Assembly: GCA_019753175.1 (NCBI GenBank)
Contig: JAIELK010000024.1
Coordinates: 1 to 45,184, forward strand
DNA length: 45,184 nt
Source: Hyphomonadaceae bacterium
GTDB taxonomy: Bacteria; Pseudomonadota; Alphaproteobacteria; Caulobacterales; Aquidulcibacteraceae
Reading direction: 5' to 3'
Within the stretch, counting starts at the first letter, position 1, and each line of letters starts with the position of its first letter. Both the position numbers and the translations under genes were made by a program. The notes beneath the pieces are model-generated. The model saw nothing but the letters and a program-made list of their open reading frames with translations, made no database searches and had not been told where the DNA came from. This document shows positions 19,310-27,991 of the stretch, piece after piece.

Positions 19310-19576
19310 ATGAAGTTGGCGCCGACTCTTGACTTGGCTGCAGCAGCGCCGTTGCGGCAGGCTTTGCTCGCCGCGCGGGGGCAACCGCTCCGCATCGATG
19401 CTTCCGATGTTGAACGGCTGGGTGCGCTGTGTCTGCAGGTGTTGCTCTCCGCCAAGTTGACGTGGGCGCAGGACGGTTGCGCGTTCAGCATCGCCGAGCC
19501 GTCTGGGGCCTTCATGGAGGCTGCACGGCTGATGATAGGCGACAGCCCGTTGGCGGAAAACGGAGCTTCAGCGTGA
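19310..19576 (+). CDS. STAS-domain protein lacking the phosphorylatable residue
   Basis: An 88-residue single STAS domain: LDLAAAAPLRQALLAARGQPLRIDASDVERLGALCLQVLLSAK is the family's strand-helix pattern (read as adjoining segments). STAS proteins such as SpoIIAA are switched by phosphorylation of a Ser/Thr at the start of the second helix. At that position this protein reads RLGALC, with no Ser or Thr, so classical switching seems impossible. Stand-alone STAS genes are found in some alphaproteobacterial che operons between receptor and cheA. It lies 12 bases after the receptor gene with ribosome site AGAGGGAG. Role in the chemotaxis complex unknown. Confidence 0.75.
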   Translation: MKLAPTLDLAAAAPLRQALLAARGQPLRIDASDVERLGALCLQVLLSAKLTWAQDGCAFSIAEPSGAFMEAARLMIGDSPLAENGASA

Positions 19577-19608
19577 GCAAGTTTGAAGCAGCGGTTTAGG
19601 GGGCGGTG

Positions 19609-21717
19609 GTGGATTCATTCGAGGCCATCAAGCAAACCTACTTCCAGGAATGCGACGAATTGCTCGCGGACCTGGAGCAGAACTTGCTTATGCTCGAAGC
19701 GGGCGAGGGCGACGGCGACACGATCAACGCCGTGTTCCGCGCCGTGCATTCGGTCAAGGGCGGCGCCGGCGCGTTCGGTTTTGAAGCGCTTGTTGCGTTC
19801 GCGCACATCTTCGAAACCACGCTTGACGACATGCGCTCGGGTAAGCTCGATCCTGAGCAGGACGTGATCAAGATTATGCTGCGGGCATCGGACGTGCTGG
19901 TCGACCACCTGCAGGCCGCCAAAGGCCAAGGCGTCGTCGACGAGGAACGCGCGGCAACGATGAGCAGGGAGCTTGAGGCGCTCGTCGGCGGCGGGAGCAA
20001 CGAGGAAACAGCGCCGTTAAGCGGTGAGAGCGGCGGCGACGAATGGGGATTCAAGCCGCTCATGTTCGAGGTCGACGCGCCTGCGCCGGCCGCCGGGTTA
20101 ACGCTGGTGATGCGCCCGACCGCCACCATGTACGCCAAGGGCCACGACGCGGTGCTCTTCCTACGCGAATTGGAGCGCATTGCACACGCCGAGATCGAAC
20201 TCGACGCCTCGGCCTTGCCGTCGCTCGACGCGCTCGATCCGGAGGCGTCGTACCTTACGTGGACGGTGCGTTGGCCCGCCGATGTGGACGAGAAGGCGAT
20301 CCGGGATGTCTTTGATTTTGTCGGCGATGATTGCCCGATCGAGCTCAAGCGCGATGCGCCCGCGCCGCCTCATCAGCCGGCCGTCGATGTCGCCGCTATG
20401 CTCGCCAACATCCGCGATGCCGCCGGGCCGCCGGTCGTGACCGAGGAAGAGCACGAGGAGAAGGTCGCTTCTCCCGCAGCGCCTGGCGGCAAGATTGAGT
20501 CCAAGAGCGGCGCGGCCGCAGCGACCATTCGTGTCGACCTTGAGCGCGTCGACCGCATGATCGATCTCGTGGGCGAGCTGGTGATCAACCAAGCCATGCT
20601 GGCGCAGCGTGTTGCCGAAAGCGAAACCGGACGCTCGTCGTCGATCGCCATGGGCCTCGACGAGCTCGAGCAGCTGACACGCGAAATCCAAGACAGCGTG
20701 ATGGCGATTCGCGCGCAGCCGGTGAAATCGGTGTTCCAGCGCATGCCCCGATTGGTTCGCGAAATCGCGGGCGCGACCGGCAAACAAGTGCGGTTGGTGA
20801 CGGAAGGCGAGAATACGGAAGTCGACAAGACCGTGATCGAGCGCTTGTCTGATCCGATCACCCATATGCTGCGCAACGCCATCGATCACGGACTGGAAAC
20901 GCCGGAAGAACGCAGCGCCTCCGGCAAGTCGCCGGAGGGTGTTGTGCGGCTGGCGGCTTTGCATCGCTCTGGCCGCATTGTCATCGAGGTGAGCGACGAC
21001 GGTAAGGGCATCAACCGGCCGCGTGTTCGCGAGATCGCCGTCAACAAGGGCCTCATTCAGCCGGACGCCAATCTATCCGACGATGAGATCGACAACCTGA
21101 TCTTTCTCCCGGGGTTCTCGACGGCTTCCGCGGTATCCAACATTTCCGGGCGCGGCGTCGGCATGGACGTCGTCAAGCGCTCCATTCAGGGCTTGGGCGG
21201 GCGCATCTCCATCGCCTCGGTTCCGGGCAAGGGCTCAACGTTTACGCTGTCGCTGCCCCTCACGCTTGCCGTGCTTGACGGCATGGTGATCAGCGCGGGG
21301 GAGCAAACGCTCGTGGCGCCATTGACGGCAATTGTCGAAACGCTGCGCCCGAAGCCGCAGGATATTCGACCGATCGGGCCGAACGCCGCATTGTTGGCGG
21401 TGCGCGGAGCGCACGTGCCGCTGATTGACGTCGGCGTGGCGCTTGGCTTGCGGGATACGCCGATCGACGCAACGGCGGGCGTCGTGCTTTTGGTCGAAGG
21501 CGAGGGCGGGGCGCGCGCGGGGGTCGTCGCTGACGAGATTCAAGGTCAACGCCAAGTCGTGATCAAGAGCCTCGAGGCGAATTATCAGCGTGTCGGCGGC
21601 ATCGCCGCGGCGACGATACTCGGAGACGGGCGCGTGGCGCTTATCCTCGATGTCGACGCGATCATTGCCTCGCAACGTGATCGCACGGAAGCGAAACCAA
21701 TAGCCTTAGCGAGTTGA
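19609..21717 (+). CDS. cheA: Chemotaxis histidine kinase CheA
   Basis: About 702 residues with the full CheA layout. The P1 Hpt domain has the phospho-His in AVHSVKGGAGAFGF (residue 47). A linker/P2-like region follows, then P3 dimerisation (VDLERVDRMIDLVGELVINQAML, near 305-330 in two runs), the P4 ATPase with HMLRNAIDHG, DDGKGI and ISGRGVGMDVV, and a P5 CheW-like domain from about 545. It autophosphorylates at the receptor array and passes phosphate to CheY and CheB. Two GTG codons in a row are possible starts; I take the second, five bases after AGGGGG, and the first adds one Val. Neighbours cheW, cheR, cheB and cheY complete the pathway. Confidence 0.97.
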   Translation: MDSFEAIKQTYFQECDELLADLEQNLLMLEAGEGDGDTINAVFRAVHSVKGGAGAFGFEALVAFAHIFETTLDDMRSGKLDPEQDVIKIMLRASDVLVDHLQAAKGQGVVDEERAATMSRELEALVGGGSNEETAPLSGESGGDEWGFKPLMFEVDAPAPAAGLTLVMRPTATMYAKGHDAVLFLRELERIAHAEIELDASALPSLDALDPEASYLTWTVRWPADVDEKAIRDVFDFVGDDCPIELKRDAPAPPHQPAVDVAAMLANIRDAAGPPVVTEEEHEEKVASPAAPGGKIESKSGAAAATIRVDLERVDRMIDLVGELVINQAMLAQRVAESETGRSSSIAMGLDELEQLTREIQDSVMAIRAQPVKSVFQRMPRLVREIAGATGKQVRLVTEGENTEVDKTVIERLSDPITHMLRNAIDHGLETPEERSASGKSPEGVVRLAALHRSGRIVIEVSDDGKGINRPRVREIAVNKGLIQPDANLSDDEIDNLIFLPGFSTASAVSNISGRGVGMDVVKRSIQGLGGRISIASVPGKGSTFTLSLPLTLAVLDGMVISAGEQTLVAPLTAIVETLRPKPQDIRPIGPNAALLAVRGAHVPLIDVGVALGLRDTPIDATAGVVLLVEGEGGARAGVVADEIQGQRQVVIKSLEANYQRVGGIAAATILGDGRVALILDVDAIIASQRDRTEAKPIALAS

Positions 21718-21720
21718 GCG

Positions 21721-22182
21721 ATGGATGCGACGATCTCCCACACCGAACTTCTGGAGCTGATCTCGTTTCGAATCGGCGAACAGGATTTCTGTCTCGACAT
21801 CATGGCTGTACGCGAAGTCCGTGGCTGGACTGTAGCGACGCCGCTGCCGCATTCGCCGCCCTACGTGCGTGGGGTGATAAACCTGCGCGGCGCAGTGCTG
21901 CCGATCATCGATCTCAAAGCGCGACTTGGCCTTGGCGAAACCGTGCCGACGCAACGGAGCGTCATCATCGTTGTGCACATTGGCGACCGCCTTGTCGGCC
22001 TGCTTGTCGATGAGGTGTCGGAAGTGCTCGAAGTGGATAAGGCCACGATCCAAGCGACACCCAGCGTCGGTTGCGACACTGTCGAGCAATTCGTACGCGG
22101 CATCATACCGCTCGAGGGGCGCATGCTGTCATGGATCGAACTGGATGAGATCCTGCCTGTTAGGATCGACGAAGCGGCATGA
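21721..22182 (+). CDS. cheW: Chemotaxis coupling protein CheW
   Basis: A 153-residue CheW domain that links receptor tips to CheA. The family pattern is clear: [21 protein letters not shown] at the start (two adjoining segments), [25 protein letters not shown] in the centre and [14 protein letters not shown] near residue 95. It begins three bases after the cheA stop with overlapping ribosome site GAGTTGAGCG. Its stop overlaps the cheR start (ATGA). Confidence 0.96.
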   Translation: MDATISHTELLELISFRIGEQDFCLDIMAVREVRGWTVATPLPHSPPYVRGVINLRGAVLPIIDLKARLGLGETVPTQRSVIIVVHIGDRLVGLLVDEVSEVLEVDKATIQATPSVGCDTVEQFVRGIIPLEGRMLSWIELDEILPVRIDEAA

Positions 22183-23051
22183 GCGTACTCGCCGCACAAC
22201 GCGAGGCGCACGAAGACCTTGGTGAGGGCGAATATCCCTTCACCAGGCGCAACTTCGACGACATCGCCAAGCGTCTCTACGAACTCTCGGGCATCCACTT
22301 GAACGAGAGCAAGACGACGCTCGTCTATTCGCGGCTCGCCAAGCGGCTGCGGAAGCTTGGGCTGAGCGATTTCGACGAATATTGTGCGCTGATCAACTCC
22401 AAGGCGGGCGAGGGCGAACTCGCCGACCTCGTCAATGCGCTCACCACCAATCTCACCCGCTTTTTCCGGGAGCCGCATCACTTCGAGCACCTCAGCAAGT
22501 CGGTGATGCCGCGGCTCGCCGAAGCTGCGCGCCGCGGCGACCGGGTACGACTCTGGTCGGCGGCGTGCTCGAGCGGGGAAGAGGCGTATTCGATGGCGCT
22601 CTGCGTGTTCGATGCGCTTCCCAACGCCAACCTCTACGACGTGCGCCTGCTGGCGACTGACATCGATCAGAACATGGTCGCGACGGCGCGCGCCGGCCGC
22701 TACCGCGACGAAGCGACAACACCGATTCCCGCGCATTTGCGAGAGCGCTGGATGGTGCGCGGCGACGGCGACAAGCCTTGGCGCGTCAAAGACGACGTAG
22801 CCTCGATCATGGTCTTTAATGAGCTGAATCTGATCGGACCATGGCCGATGCGCGGGAAGTTCGACGTCATCTTCTGCCGCAACGTGGTTATCTATTTCGA
22901 TGACAAGACCCAGACCGATCTTTGGAAGCGCTTCCGTCAGGCGCTTGCGCCCGATGGTCGATTTTACATTGGCCATTCCGAGCGCGTCGACGACCCCGCA
23001 CTCACAAGCGACGGATTGACGATCTACAAACTCTCCGGAGCTGCGCGATGA
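22179..23051 (+). CDS. cheR: Chemotaxis protein methyltransferase CheR
   Basis: A 290-residue S-adenosylmethionine-dependent glutamate methyltransferase for receptor adaptation. The helical N-terminal domain ([16 protein letters not shown]) precedes the SAM-binding core: [29 protein letters not shown] and the catalytic-domain run [31 protein letters not shown] is the usual family block. The ATG overlaps the cheW stop, and its own stop overlaps the cheB start. It would act on the receptor encoded upstream, whose C-terminal WTEF could dock it. Confidence 0.96.
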   Translation: MSVLAAQREAHEDLGEGEYPFTRRNFDDIAKRLYELSGIHLNESKTTLVYSRLAKRLRKLGLSDFDEYCALINSKAGEGELADLVNALTTNLTRFFREPHHFEHLSKSVMPRLAEAARRGDRVRLWSAACSSGEEAYSMALCVFDALPNANLYDVRLLATDIDQNMVATARAGRYRDEATTPIPAHLRERWMVRGDGDKPWRVKDDVASIMVFNELNLIGPWPMRGKFDVIFCRNVVIYFDDKTQTDLWKRFRQALAPDGRFYIGHSERVDDPALTSDGLTIYKLSGAAR

Positions 23052-24067
23052 ACCGCATTCGAGTCCTGATCGTCGATGATTCCGTCACCATACGAAAGGT
23101 GCTGCGTACGACATTGAGTCAGCACGATGACATCGAAGTCGTAGGCGAAGCTGCCGACCCGTACGAAGCGAGGGAGGCGATCAAGGCGCTCAATCCCGAT
23201 GTGCTCACGCTCGATGTCGAGATGCCGAAAATGAACGGCATTGAATTCCTGGAAAAGATTATGCGGCTGCGTCCGATGCCGGTGATCATGGTCTCGACGT
23301 TGACGCAGGCGGGCGCCGCCACGTCGCTCGAGGCGCTTGAGCTGGGGGCGTTCGATTGCGTCGGCAAACCTGACTTCGACGGCGTCGTCGAAAAAGTGCG
23401 CATAGCGGTGCATGCGAAAGTGCGCCCGTTGCGCGACCGCGCGCACGACTCGGCGCCGGTCTCGTCCTATCAATGTGGCGATAGCGTCCTGGCAATAGGC
23501 TCGTCGACTGGGGGCGTCGAGGCGCTGGTCTCGATCATCCAGCGCTTTCCCGCGAATTGCCCGCCGACTCTAATCACGCAACACATGCCGCCAACGTTCA
23601 CGACAAGCTTCGCGGCTCGGCTCGACCGGTTGTGTGCGGCGCACGTCGCCGAAGCGACAGATAGCGCGCCGGTCAAGCCGGGCCACGTGTACGTGGCGCC
23701 GGGCGGCGACCGTCACCTGGAGATTCAGGGTAGCGGCGCGCACTTGCGCTGCAAACTTGTCGAGGGACCAACCGTCAGCGGGCATCGGCCTTCGGTCGAC
23801 GTGTTGTTCAACTCCATGGCGCGTATCGTCGGTGCGCGCGGCGTTGGAGTGATTTTAACCGGTATGGGCCGAGATGGCGCCGACGGCCTGCTGCAAATGC
23901 GCAAGGCAGGCGCGCGCACGCTCGGGCAAGATCAAGCGAGCTGTGTCGTGTACGGTATGCCGAAAGTGGCCTTTGAAAGAGGCGCGGTCGAACGGCAAGT
24001 CTCGCTGTCGCGCATGCCTTCGTCCATTCTGGATCTGTGTGCACACCAAGTTAGAGGAGCTGTCTGA
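23048..24067 (+). CDS. cheB: Chemotaxis methylesterase/deamidase CheB
   Basis: A 339-residue two-domain enzyme. The receiver domain has Asp10-Asp11, phospho-acceptor Asp56 in LTLDVEMPKMNG and Lys in VGKPDF. The esterase domain has the triad Ser153 (GSSTGGVEAL), His179 (TQHMP) and Asp276 (GMGRDGADG). Phosphorylated CheB removes methyl groups from receptor glutamates, opposing CheR. I start at [11 protein letters not shown], which overlaps the cheR stop by four bases. The linker between domains is short. Confidence 0.97.
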   Translation: MNRIRVLIVDDSVTIRKVLRTTLSQHDDIEVVGEAADPYEAREAIKALNPDVLTLDVEMPKMNGIEFLEKIMRLRPMPVIMVSTLTQAGAATSLEALELGAFDCVGKPDFDGVVEKVRIAVHAKVRPLRDRAHDSAPVSSYQCGDSVLAIGSSTGGVEALVSIIQRFPANCPPTLITQHMPPTFTTSFAARLDRLCAAHVAEATDSAPVKPGHVYVAPGGDRHLEIQGSGAHLRCKLVEGPTVSGHRPSVDVLFNSMARIVGARGVGVILTGMGRDGADGLLQMRKAGARTLGQDQASCVVYGMPKVAFERGAVERQVSLSRMPSSILDLCAHQVRGAV

Positions 24068-24456
24068 TGCCTGCTGCAGCCGCGATCAAAGTGCTTGTGG
24101 TCGATGACCAGCTGACCATGCGCGCTCTTATCCGTTCCGCTTTGCAAGAGATCGGCATTCGCGACATCAGCGATGCGCCGGATGGCGAAGAGGGCTTTAA
24201 GACGCTTCTGGCGGCCCCGGCCCATCTGGTCATTTCGGACTACAATATGCCGAAACTGGATGGCCTGTCGTTCCTGCGTGCGGTACGCGCGCATGAGCCC
24301 ACGCGCAAGATCGCGTTCATCATGTTGACTGGGCGCGCTGACAAGGAATTGGTGCAGCGCGCGATGCAGTTCGGCGTCAACAATTACGTGACCAAGCCCT
24401 TCTCGCCCGCGGCGTTGCGCGCCAAGATCGAGGAAGTTTTCGGCCCGTTGACCTGA
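24067..24456 (+). CDS. cheY: CheY-type response regulator
   Basis: A 129-residue single receiver domain. VVDDQLTMRALIR holds the acidic pair, Asp58 in VISDYNMPKLDG is the phosphorylation site, Thr lies in IMLTGRA and Lys in VTKPFSP. It would take phosphate from CheA and act on the flagellar motor or as a phosphate sink; alphaproteobacteria often have several CheY proteins. The start overlaps the cheB stop by one base (TGATG). Confidence 0.93.
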   Translation: MPAAAAIKVLVVDDQLTMRALIRSALQEIGIRDISDAPDGEEGFKTLLAAPAHLVISDYNMPKLDGLSFLRAVRAHEPTRKIAFIMLTGRADKELVQRAMQFGVNNYVTKPFSPAALRAKIEEVFGPLT

Positions 24457-24713
24457 GCGCGTCGCTCTTACGAAGCCTGATCGCCGCCGAAGCCCGCAGC
24501 GACCGCACCCTGTGCCCGGCGATGTCCGCTAGCGGCATCGCAACTGTTTCTTTCCGACATCGTTAAGGTGCGCTCCCGTCCACGCGGCGGTGGCGAGGTC
24601 CTGTCCGTTTGTCGCCGAATCCCGGGCGATCGTGCGCGCCGATCAAAAAATTCGTTGCGAAACCTTAACCGGCACTGTGCATAATTGCTACTACACAAGA
24701 GGAGAGACCGCCG

Positions 24714-25310
24714 ATGTCGGGCGGCGCTGAAGCTCGAATAAACCTATCGAAGGCGAGCATCCTGCTGCTCGAAACGAGCCAGCATGCGCTGGAAACGCTC
24801 GACCAGATCTGCAAGGGCTTCGGCGTTCGCGAGATTCATCGCTGCTTAACCATCGCCGAGGCCGAGACGGTCATGCGCACGCGCGACGTTCATCTGGTCT
24901 TAATCGATCCGGCGGTCGAGGCCGACGCGGGGCATGGCTTCATTCGCGATTTGCGCAAGTCAAAGGTGGAACAGCAGGCCCGGATTCCGATCGTGGCGCT
25001 TTGTGGCCACCCAACGCTGGAGGAGGTTGGCTGTTGCCGCGATTGTGGCGCCAACTTTGTCGTGGCCAAGCCGATCACGCCCGGCGCATTGCTGCAGCGC
25101 CTGCAATGGGTGGCCAAGGACCAGCGCGACTTTGTTTTCACCCAGGCGTATGTCGGGCCGGATCGACGTTTTAAGTTCGAAGGGCCGCCGCCGGCAACGG
25201 CGGGCCGGCGAGAGGGCGACAAGCTATTGCCCCTTGGCGATGCGCTGGAGCCAAACCTCTCGCAGACGGACATCGACATGCTGATCAAACCCCAGAAAGT
25301 CGCGCTATGA
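24714..25310 (+). CDS. Degenerate receiver-domain protein with C-terminal tail
   Basis: 198 residues. Residues 14-135 follow the receiver fold: ILLLETS, LVLIDPAVE with Asp65, IVALCGHP and VVAKPITPG with Lys119. The acidic pair is reduced to a single Glu20, and the switch Thr/Ser is Cys97, so phosphorylation, if any, is likely altered. The tail contains VGPDRRFKFEGPP and GRREGD, a basic motif seen in other alphaproteobacterial signalling proteins, and ends IDMLIKPQKVAL. The ribosome site AAGAGGAGAG is strong. A 257-base gap from cheY suggests its own promoter, and its stop overlaps the next gene. Confidence 0.78.
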   Translation: MSGGAEARINLSKASILLLETSQHALETLDQICKGFGVREIHRCLTIAEAETVMRTRDVHLVLIDPAVEADAGHGFIRDLRKSKVEQQARIPIVALCGHPTLEEVGCCRDCGANFVVAKPITPGALLQRLQWVAKDQRDFVFTQAYVGPDRRFKFEGPPPATAGRREGDKLLPLGDALEPNLSQTDIDMLIKPQKVAL

Positions 25311-25765
25311 GACGCGCGCGGAAAGTCGATGACAGGCTGGCCAAACTGATGGCAGAGCCGGGCGGCCTTCGTGTCGCCGATGCGCTAAGGCGGGCCGACG
25401 AAAGGCTGGTGACGGTTCGCAAGGCGTGCATCACGGTCGTGGACTCGCAGATCGCGACGCTCGACGCGTTCGTCCACGCGCGCGACGGAGAAACGGCGCC
25501 CTCTGCTTATCATGCGGCACGGGAGGTCTTTGCCTTGGCGGGGACACATGGGCTCACAGAGCTGAGCGCGGCGGCGCTTTCCTTGTGTGATGTGCTCGCC
25601 AAGGACAGGTCGGCCGCCGACCCGCGTTTCTGGGAGCGCGTACGCGTTCATGTCGACGCAATGCGCAAGCTTCGGCACCCAGCCATCGAGAGCGATGCCG
25701 CAGCGCGCGCCACAATCCTCGAGGGGTTGCGCAAGGTGGCCGCGCAGGCGCGAGATGCAGAGTGA
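25307..25765 (+). CDS. Small helical protein, possible degenerate Hpt domain
   Basis: A 152-residue, mostly helical protein overlapping the degenerate receiver gene by four bases. No named family is recognised. The segment VFALAGTHGLTELSAAALSLCDVL (residues 74-97, split here for reading) has the spacing of an Hpt phosphotransfer helix pair, as in AHSLKGAAGNLG-ELA. Phe75 sits where the phospho-His would be and Ala78 where Lys is usual. It would therefore bind a receiver domain without transferring phosphate. That reading is inference from one pattern; an unrelated helical protein is possible. Confidence 0.6.
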   Translation: MRRARKVDDRLAKLMAEPGGLRVADALRRADERLVTVRKACITVVDSQIATLDAFVHARDGETAPSAYHAAREVFALAGTHGLTELSAAALSLCDVLAKDRSAADPRFWERVRVHVDAMRKLRHPAIESDAAARATILEGLRKVAAQARDAE

Positions 25766-25781
25766 CTCGGAACGCCATTCG

Positions 25782-25796
25782 CTAACGAATTCTTAG
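25782..25796. promoter_or_regulatory. CtrA-like imperfect site
   Basis: CTAA-N7-TTAG lies 24 bases upstream of the small secreted protein gene. It differs from the CtrA consensus TTAA-N7-TTAA at the outer base of each half. It is symmetrical around GAATTC. Function is inferred from resemblance only. Confidence 0.25.
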
Positions 25797-25819
25797 CCAC
25801 GAAGCCGCTAGGTCCGCGT

Positions 25820-26263
25820 ATGCGCAGACGTGCATTCGTGTTGGCTGTGGCAACAATGCTGATGCCGGCCTCCCTGGCATTGGCCGCAGGCTCGTCGCAA
25901 GAGGAGCAGGCGCCCGCCAGCCGGCAGGAGCGGCTTACCTCGGCAGAATCCTACCTGCCCTTGCCGACTCTATCGGCCGGCGTGCTGCAGCGCTTTTCTA
26001 CGCGTGGCACCATTGTCGTGGATGCAGGGCTCGACATCCCCGACGCGGCACTGCGCCGTCGGGCCCAGCTCAACGGCCCTCGGCTGCGCGATGCGCTGCG
26101 CACCGCGCTCGCGACCTATGCGCAGACTTATTATCGCGACCGTACACCGCCCAATCTCGATCAGCTGACGCGAATGATGCAGCTTGCCGTTGACGGTACT
26201 CTCGGCGCGGCGGGCGCGCGCGTGCTGCTCGCCAATGTCATCTACCAGCGTCGTGCAAGCTAA
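25820..26263 (+). CDS. Small secreted protein with FliL-like C-terminal region
   Basis: 147 residues with a signal peptide (MRRRAFVLAVATMLMPASLALA). The mature part contains LPTLSAGVLQRF, GTIVVDAGLDIPD, then LRDALRTALATYAQTYYRDR and ARVLLANVIYQRR. The sequence of beta strand, long helix and final strand is reminiscent of the periplasmic domain of FliL, which sits at the flagellar stator, but the usual membrane anchor is replaced by a cleavable signal. That link is tentative. The gene follows the chemotaxis locus by 54 bases and may have its own promoter. Its stop overlaps that of the convergent lipoprotein. Confidence 0.6.
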   Translation: MRRRAFVLAVATMLMPASLALAAGSSQEEQAPASRQERLTSAESYLPLPTLSAGVLQRFSTRGTIVVDAGLDIPDAALRRRAQLNGPRLRDALRTALATYAQTYYRDRTPPNLDQLTRMMQLAVDGTLGAAGARVLLANVIYQRRAS

Positions 26264-26781
26264 GAACCGCGGCAGGCGATTGGCATGATGATCGGCGTAA
26301 TGCTGCCGCTGACCGGCGTGCGATAAATCTGCCGTGGCTCATCTCGCGCGATCACGGTCTCGCCTGCGCCCATGATGTGCCGCTCGACGACCATGAATTG
26401 TTGCGTCTGGCAGTTGAAGCGGTAGTGCAGCCGCTCGAGATCGTAGCGCACGGTCGACACCGTGGTTTCAGTTTCCACCCGGTAGAGCTGCGGCACGCCG
26501 TGGCGCACTTGGATCCAGATGTCGGCGGTGCCGTCGGCGCGGCGCGTGATCGAGCGCTGGTTGAACATCACTTCGCGGCGCGGGCAGTCTTCGTCGGGCG
26601 CGCATGAGCGTTGGCGCGCCACCAGCAGCCAATCGGGCAATCCCTCGCCCACGCCAAGCACGACCTCGCCCGGGTCGGCAGCCTGTTCGGGATTTGCGGT
26701 GTTCCCGGGCGAAACGGGATTGCCGCAGGCGGCGAGCAGGAAGAGGGCGGTCGCGGCGAGGGCGTGCTTCATCGTCTTCAT
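26260..26781 (-). CDS. Putative lipoprotein, surface-adhesin-E-like pattern
   Basis: 173 residues with a lipoprotein signal (MKTMKHALAATALFLLAAC, Cys19). Two further Cys lie in RSCAPDEDC. The domain VRYDLERLHYRFNCQTQQFMVVERHIMGAGETV (two adjoining runs) resembles the surface-adhesin-E/PF16747-like fold found in many small proteobacterial lipoproteins, but the match is by eye. An in-frame ATG four codons later is an alternative start. Convergent with the FliL-like gene; the two stop codons overlap. Confidence 0.65.
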   Translation of the reverse strand: MKTMKHALAATALFLLAACGNPVSPGNTANPEQAADPGEVVLGVGEGLPDWLLVARQRSCAPDEDCPRREVMFNQRSITRRADGTADIWIQVRHGVPQLYRVETETTVSTVRYDLERLHYRFNCQTQQFMVVERHIMGAGETVIARDEPRQIYRTPVSGSITPIIMPIACRGS

Positions 26782-26808
26782 TTTGGCGGCCTGTCGAGCG
26801 GTGACAAG

Positions 26809-27588
26809 TCACATCGCTGAGATGCCGCCATCGACCTTGATTTCCGCGCCGGTGACGAAGCGGCTCTCGTCCGACACCAGATAGAGCGCCGCCATCGCCA
26901 CATCCTCCGGCTTGCCGATACGTCCCAGCGGCACTTGCCGTGCGAGCTTAGCCTCGGCCTCGTCCTTGCCGACCGCCGCGCGCAGGGGATCGAGGATCGG
27001 CGTGTCGATGAAGGTCGGGTGGATCGAATTGGAGCGGATATCCAGGCCCTTCTTGGCGCAATAGAGCGCGATGTTCTTGGACAAGAGCCAGACCGCCGCC
27101 TTCGAGGCGTTGTAGGCGGGCGTGTTCCAGCTGGCGATCAGCCCGGCGATCGAGGAGATGTTGACGATCGACCCGGGCTGGTTCTGCGCCAGGTACTTGA
27201 TCGCGTATTTCGCGCCCAGGAACACGGAGTCGACATTGACGCTCATGATGCGTTTGAAGTGCGCAAACTCGAGCGCTTCGACGCCGCCCTTGTCGCCGGC
27301 GATGCCGGCGTTGTTGACCAGCGCCGAGAGGCCGCCCATGGCCGCGTTCGCGGCGTCAAGCGCAGTGATCCACTGACCTTCGTCGGTGACGTCGAGTTCG
27401 TATGCGAATGCGGCTTCCGCGCCATGCTGCGCATTGAGTTCGGTTGCGAGCTTTTGAGCGCCAGCGAAGTTGATGTCCGCGAGCGCCACCTTGGCGCCTT
27501 CGGCGGCGAGCGCCCTGGCGATCGCCGCGCCCAAGCCTTGGGCCGCGCCGGTGATGAAGGCTTTCTTTCCTGTTACGCGACCGGCCAT
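26809..27588 (-). CDS. Short-chain dehydrogenase/reductase
   Basis: A 259-residue classical SDR. The NAD(P)-binding motif is TGAAQGLG near residues 11-18, NNAG near 88 and the catalytic Ser in NISSIAG, with Tyr-x3-Lys in YNASK. The Asp in LADINFAG after strand 2 favours NAD over NADP. The substrate is unknown; hydroxysteroid or cyclic-alcohol dehydrogenases look similar. I start at MAGRVTGKK with GTGAGG upstream; a GTG 15 bases earlier would overlap the phhB stop. It lies directly downstream of phhB on the same strand. Confidence 0.9.
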   Translation of the reverse strand: MAGRVTGKKAFITGAAQGLGAAIARALAAEGAKVALADINFAGAQKLATELNAQHGAEAAFAYELDVTDEGQWITALDAANAAMGGLSALVNNAGIAGDKGGVEALEFAHFKRIMSVNVDSVFLGAKYAIKYLAQNQPGSIVNISSIAGLIASWNTPAYNASKAAVWLLSKNIALYCAKKGLDIRSNSIHPTFIDTPILDPLRAAVGKDEAEAKLARQVPLGRIGKPEDVAMAALYLVSDESRFVTGAEIKVDGGISAM

Positions 27589-27599
27589 GCAAGCCTCAC

Positions 27600-27896
27600 T
27601 CACTCTCTGAAGTGCTCAGCGGTTTGATCCATGAAGTGCGCGAGCGCTACGTCTTTTTCGCTGACGCCGCCGACATCATGCGTAGCGAGCGTGACTTCGA
27701 CGCGATTGTAGACGTTGAACCACTCGGGATGATGATCGTGACGCTCGGCGTAAAGCGCCACCCGGCTCATGAAGCCGAACGCGGCGTTGAAATCCTTGAA
27801 ACGGAATTGCTTGGCGATGGCGTCGCGGCCGTCGGCTGCGCGCCAGCCTTCGAGGCGGGCAAGGGCGGCGTCGGCGCCGATCTTTGCGGTAGGCAT
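27600..27896 (-). CDS. phhB: Pterin-4a-carbinolamine dehydratase
   Basis: A 98-residue protein of normal length. The active-site block [18 protein letters not shown] with its His residues is canonical, and LTTHD-type end [17 protein letters not shown] is present. The enzyme recycles tetrahydrobiopterin after aromatic hydroxylation. No phenylalanine hydroxylase gene is in view. The ribosome site AGGAG sets the start. The stop lies just before the SDR start, so the two are probably co-transcribed. Confidence 0.95.
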   Translation of the reverse strand: MPTAKIGADAALARLEGWRAADGRDAIAKQFRFKDFNAAFGFMSRVALYAERHDHHPEWFNVYNRVEVTLATHDVGGVSEKDVALAHFMDQTAEHFRE

Positions 27897-27944
27897 GGGA
27901 GGCTCCTGTGCGCCGCTACTATGCACCGGTCAACGGCGAAACAA

Positions 27945-27970
27945 CACCGCCGGCCTAAGGGCCGGCGGTG
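27945..27970 (-). terminator. Rho-independent terminator of the permease gene
   Basis: A perfect 11-bp stem (CACCGCCGGCC/GGCCGGCGGTG) with a 4-base loop. On the minus strand it is followed by TTGTTT. It lies 21 bases after the permease stop, before phhB. Confidence 0.85.
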
Positions 27971-27991
27971 AAGCTCGTGCGGCTTTGCCGG

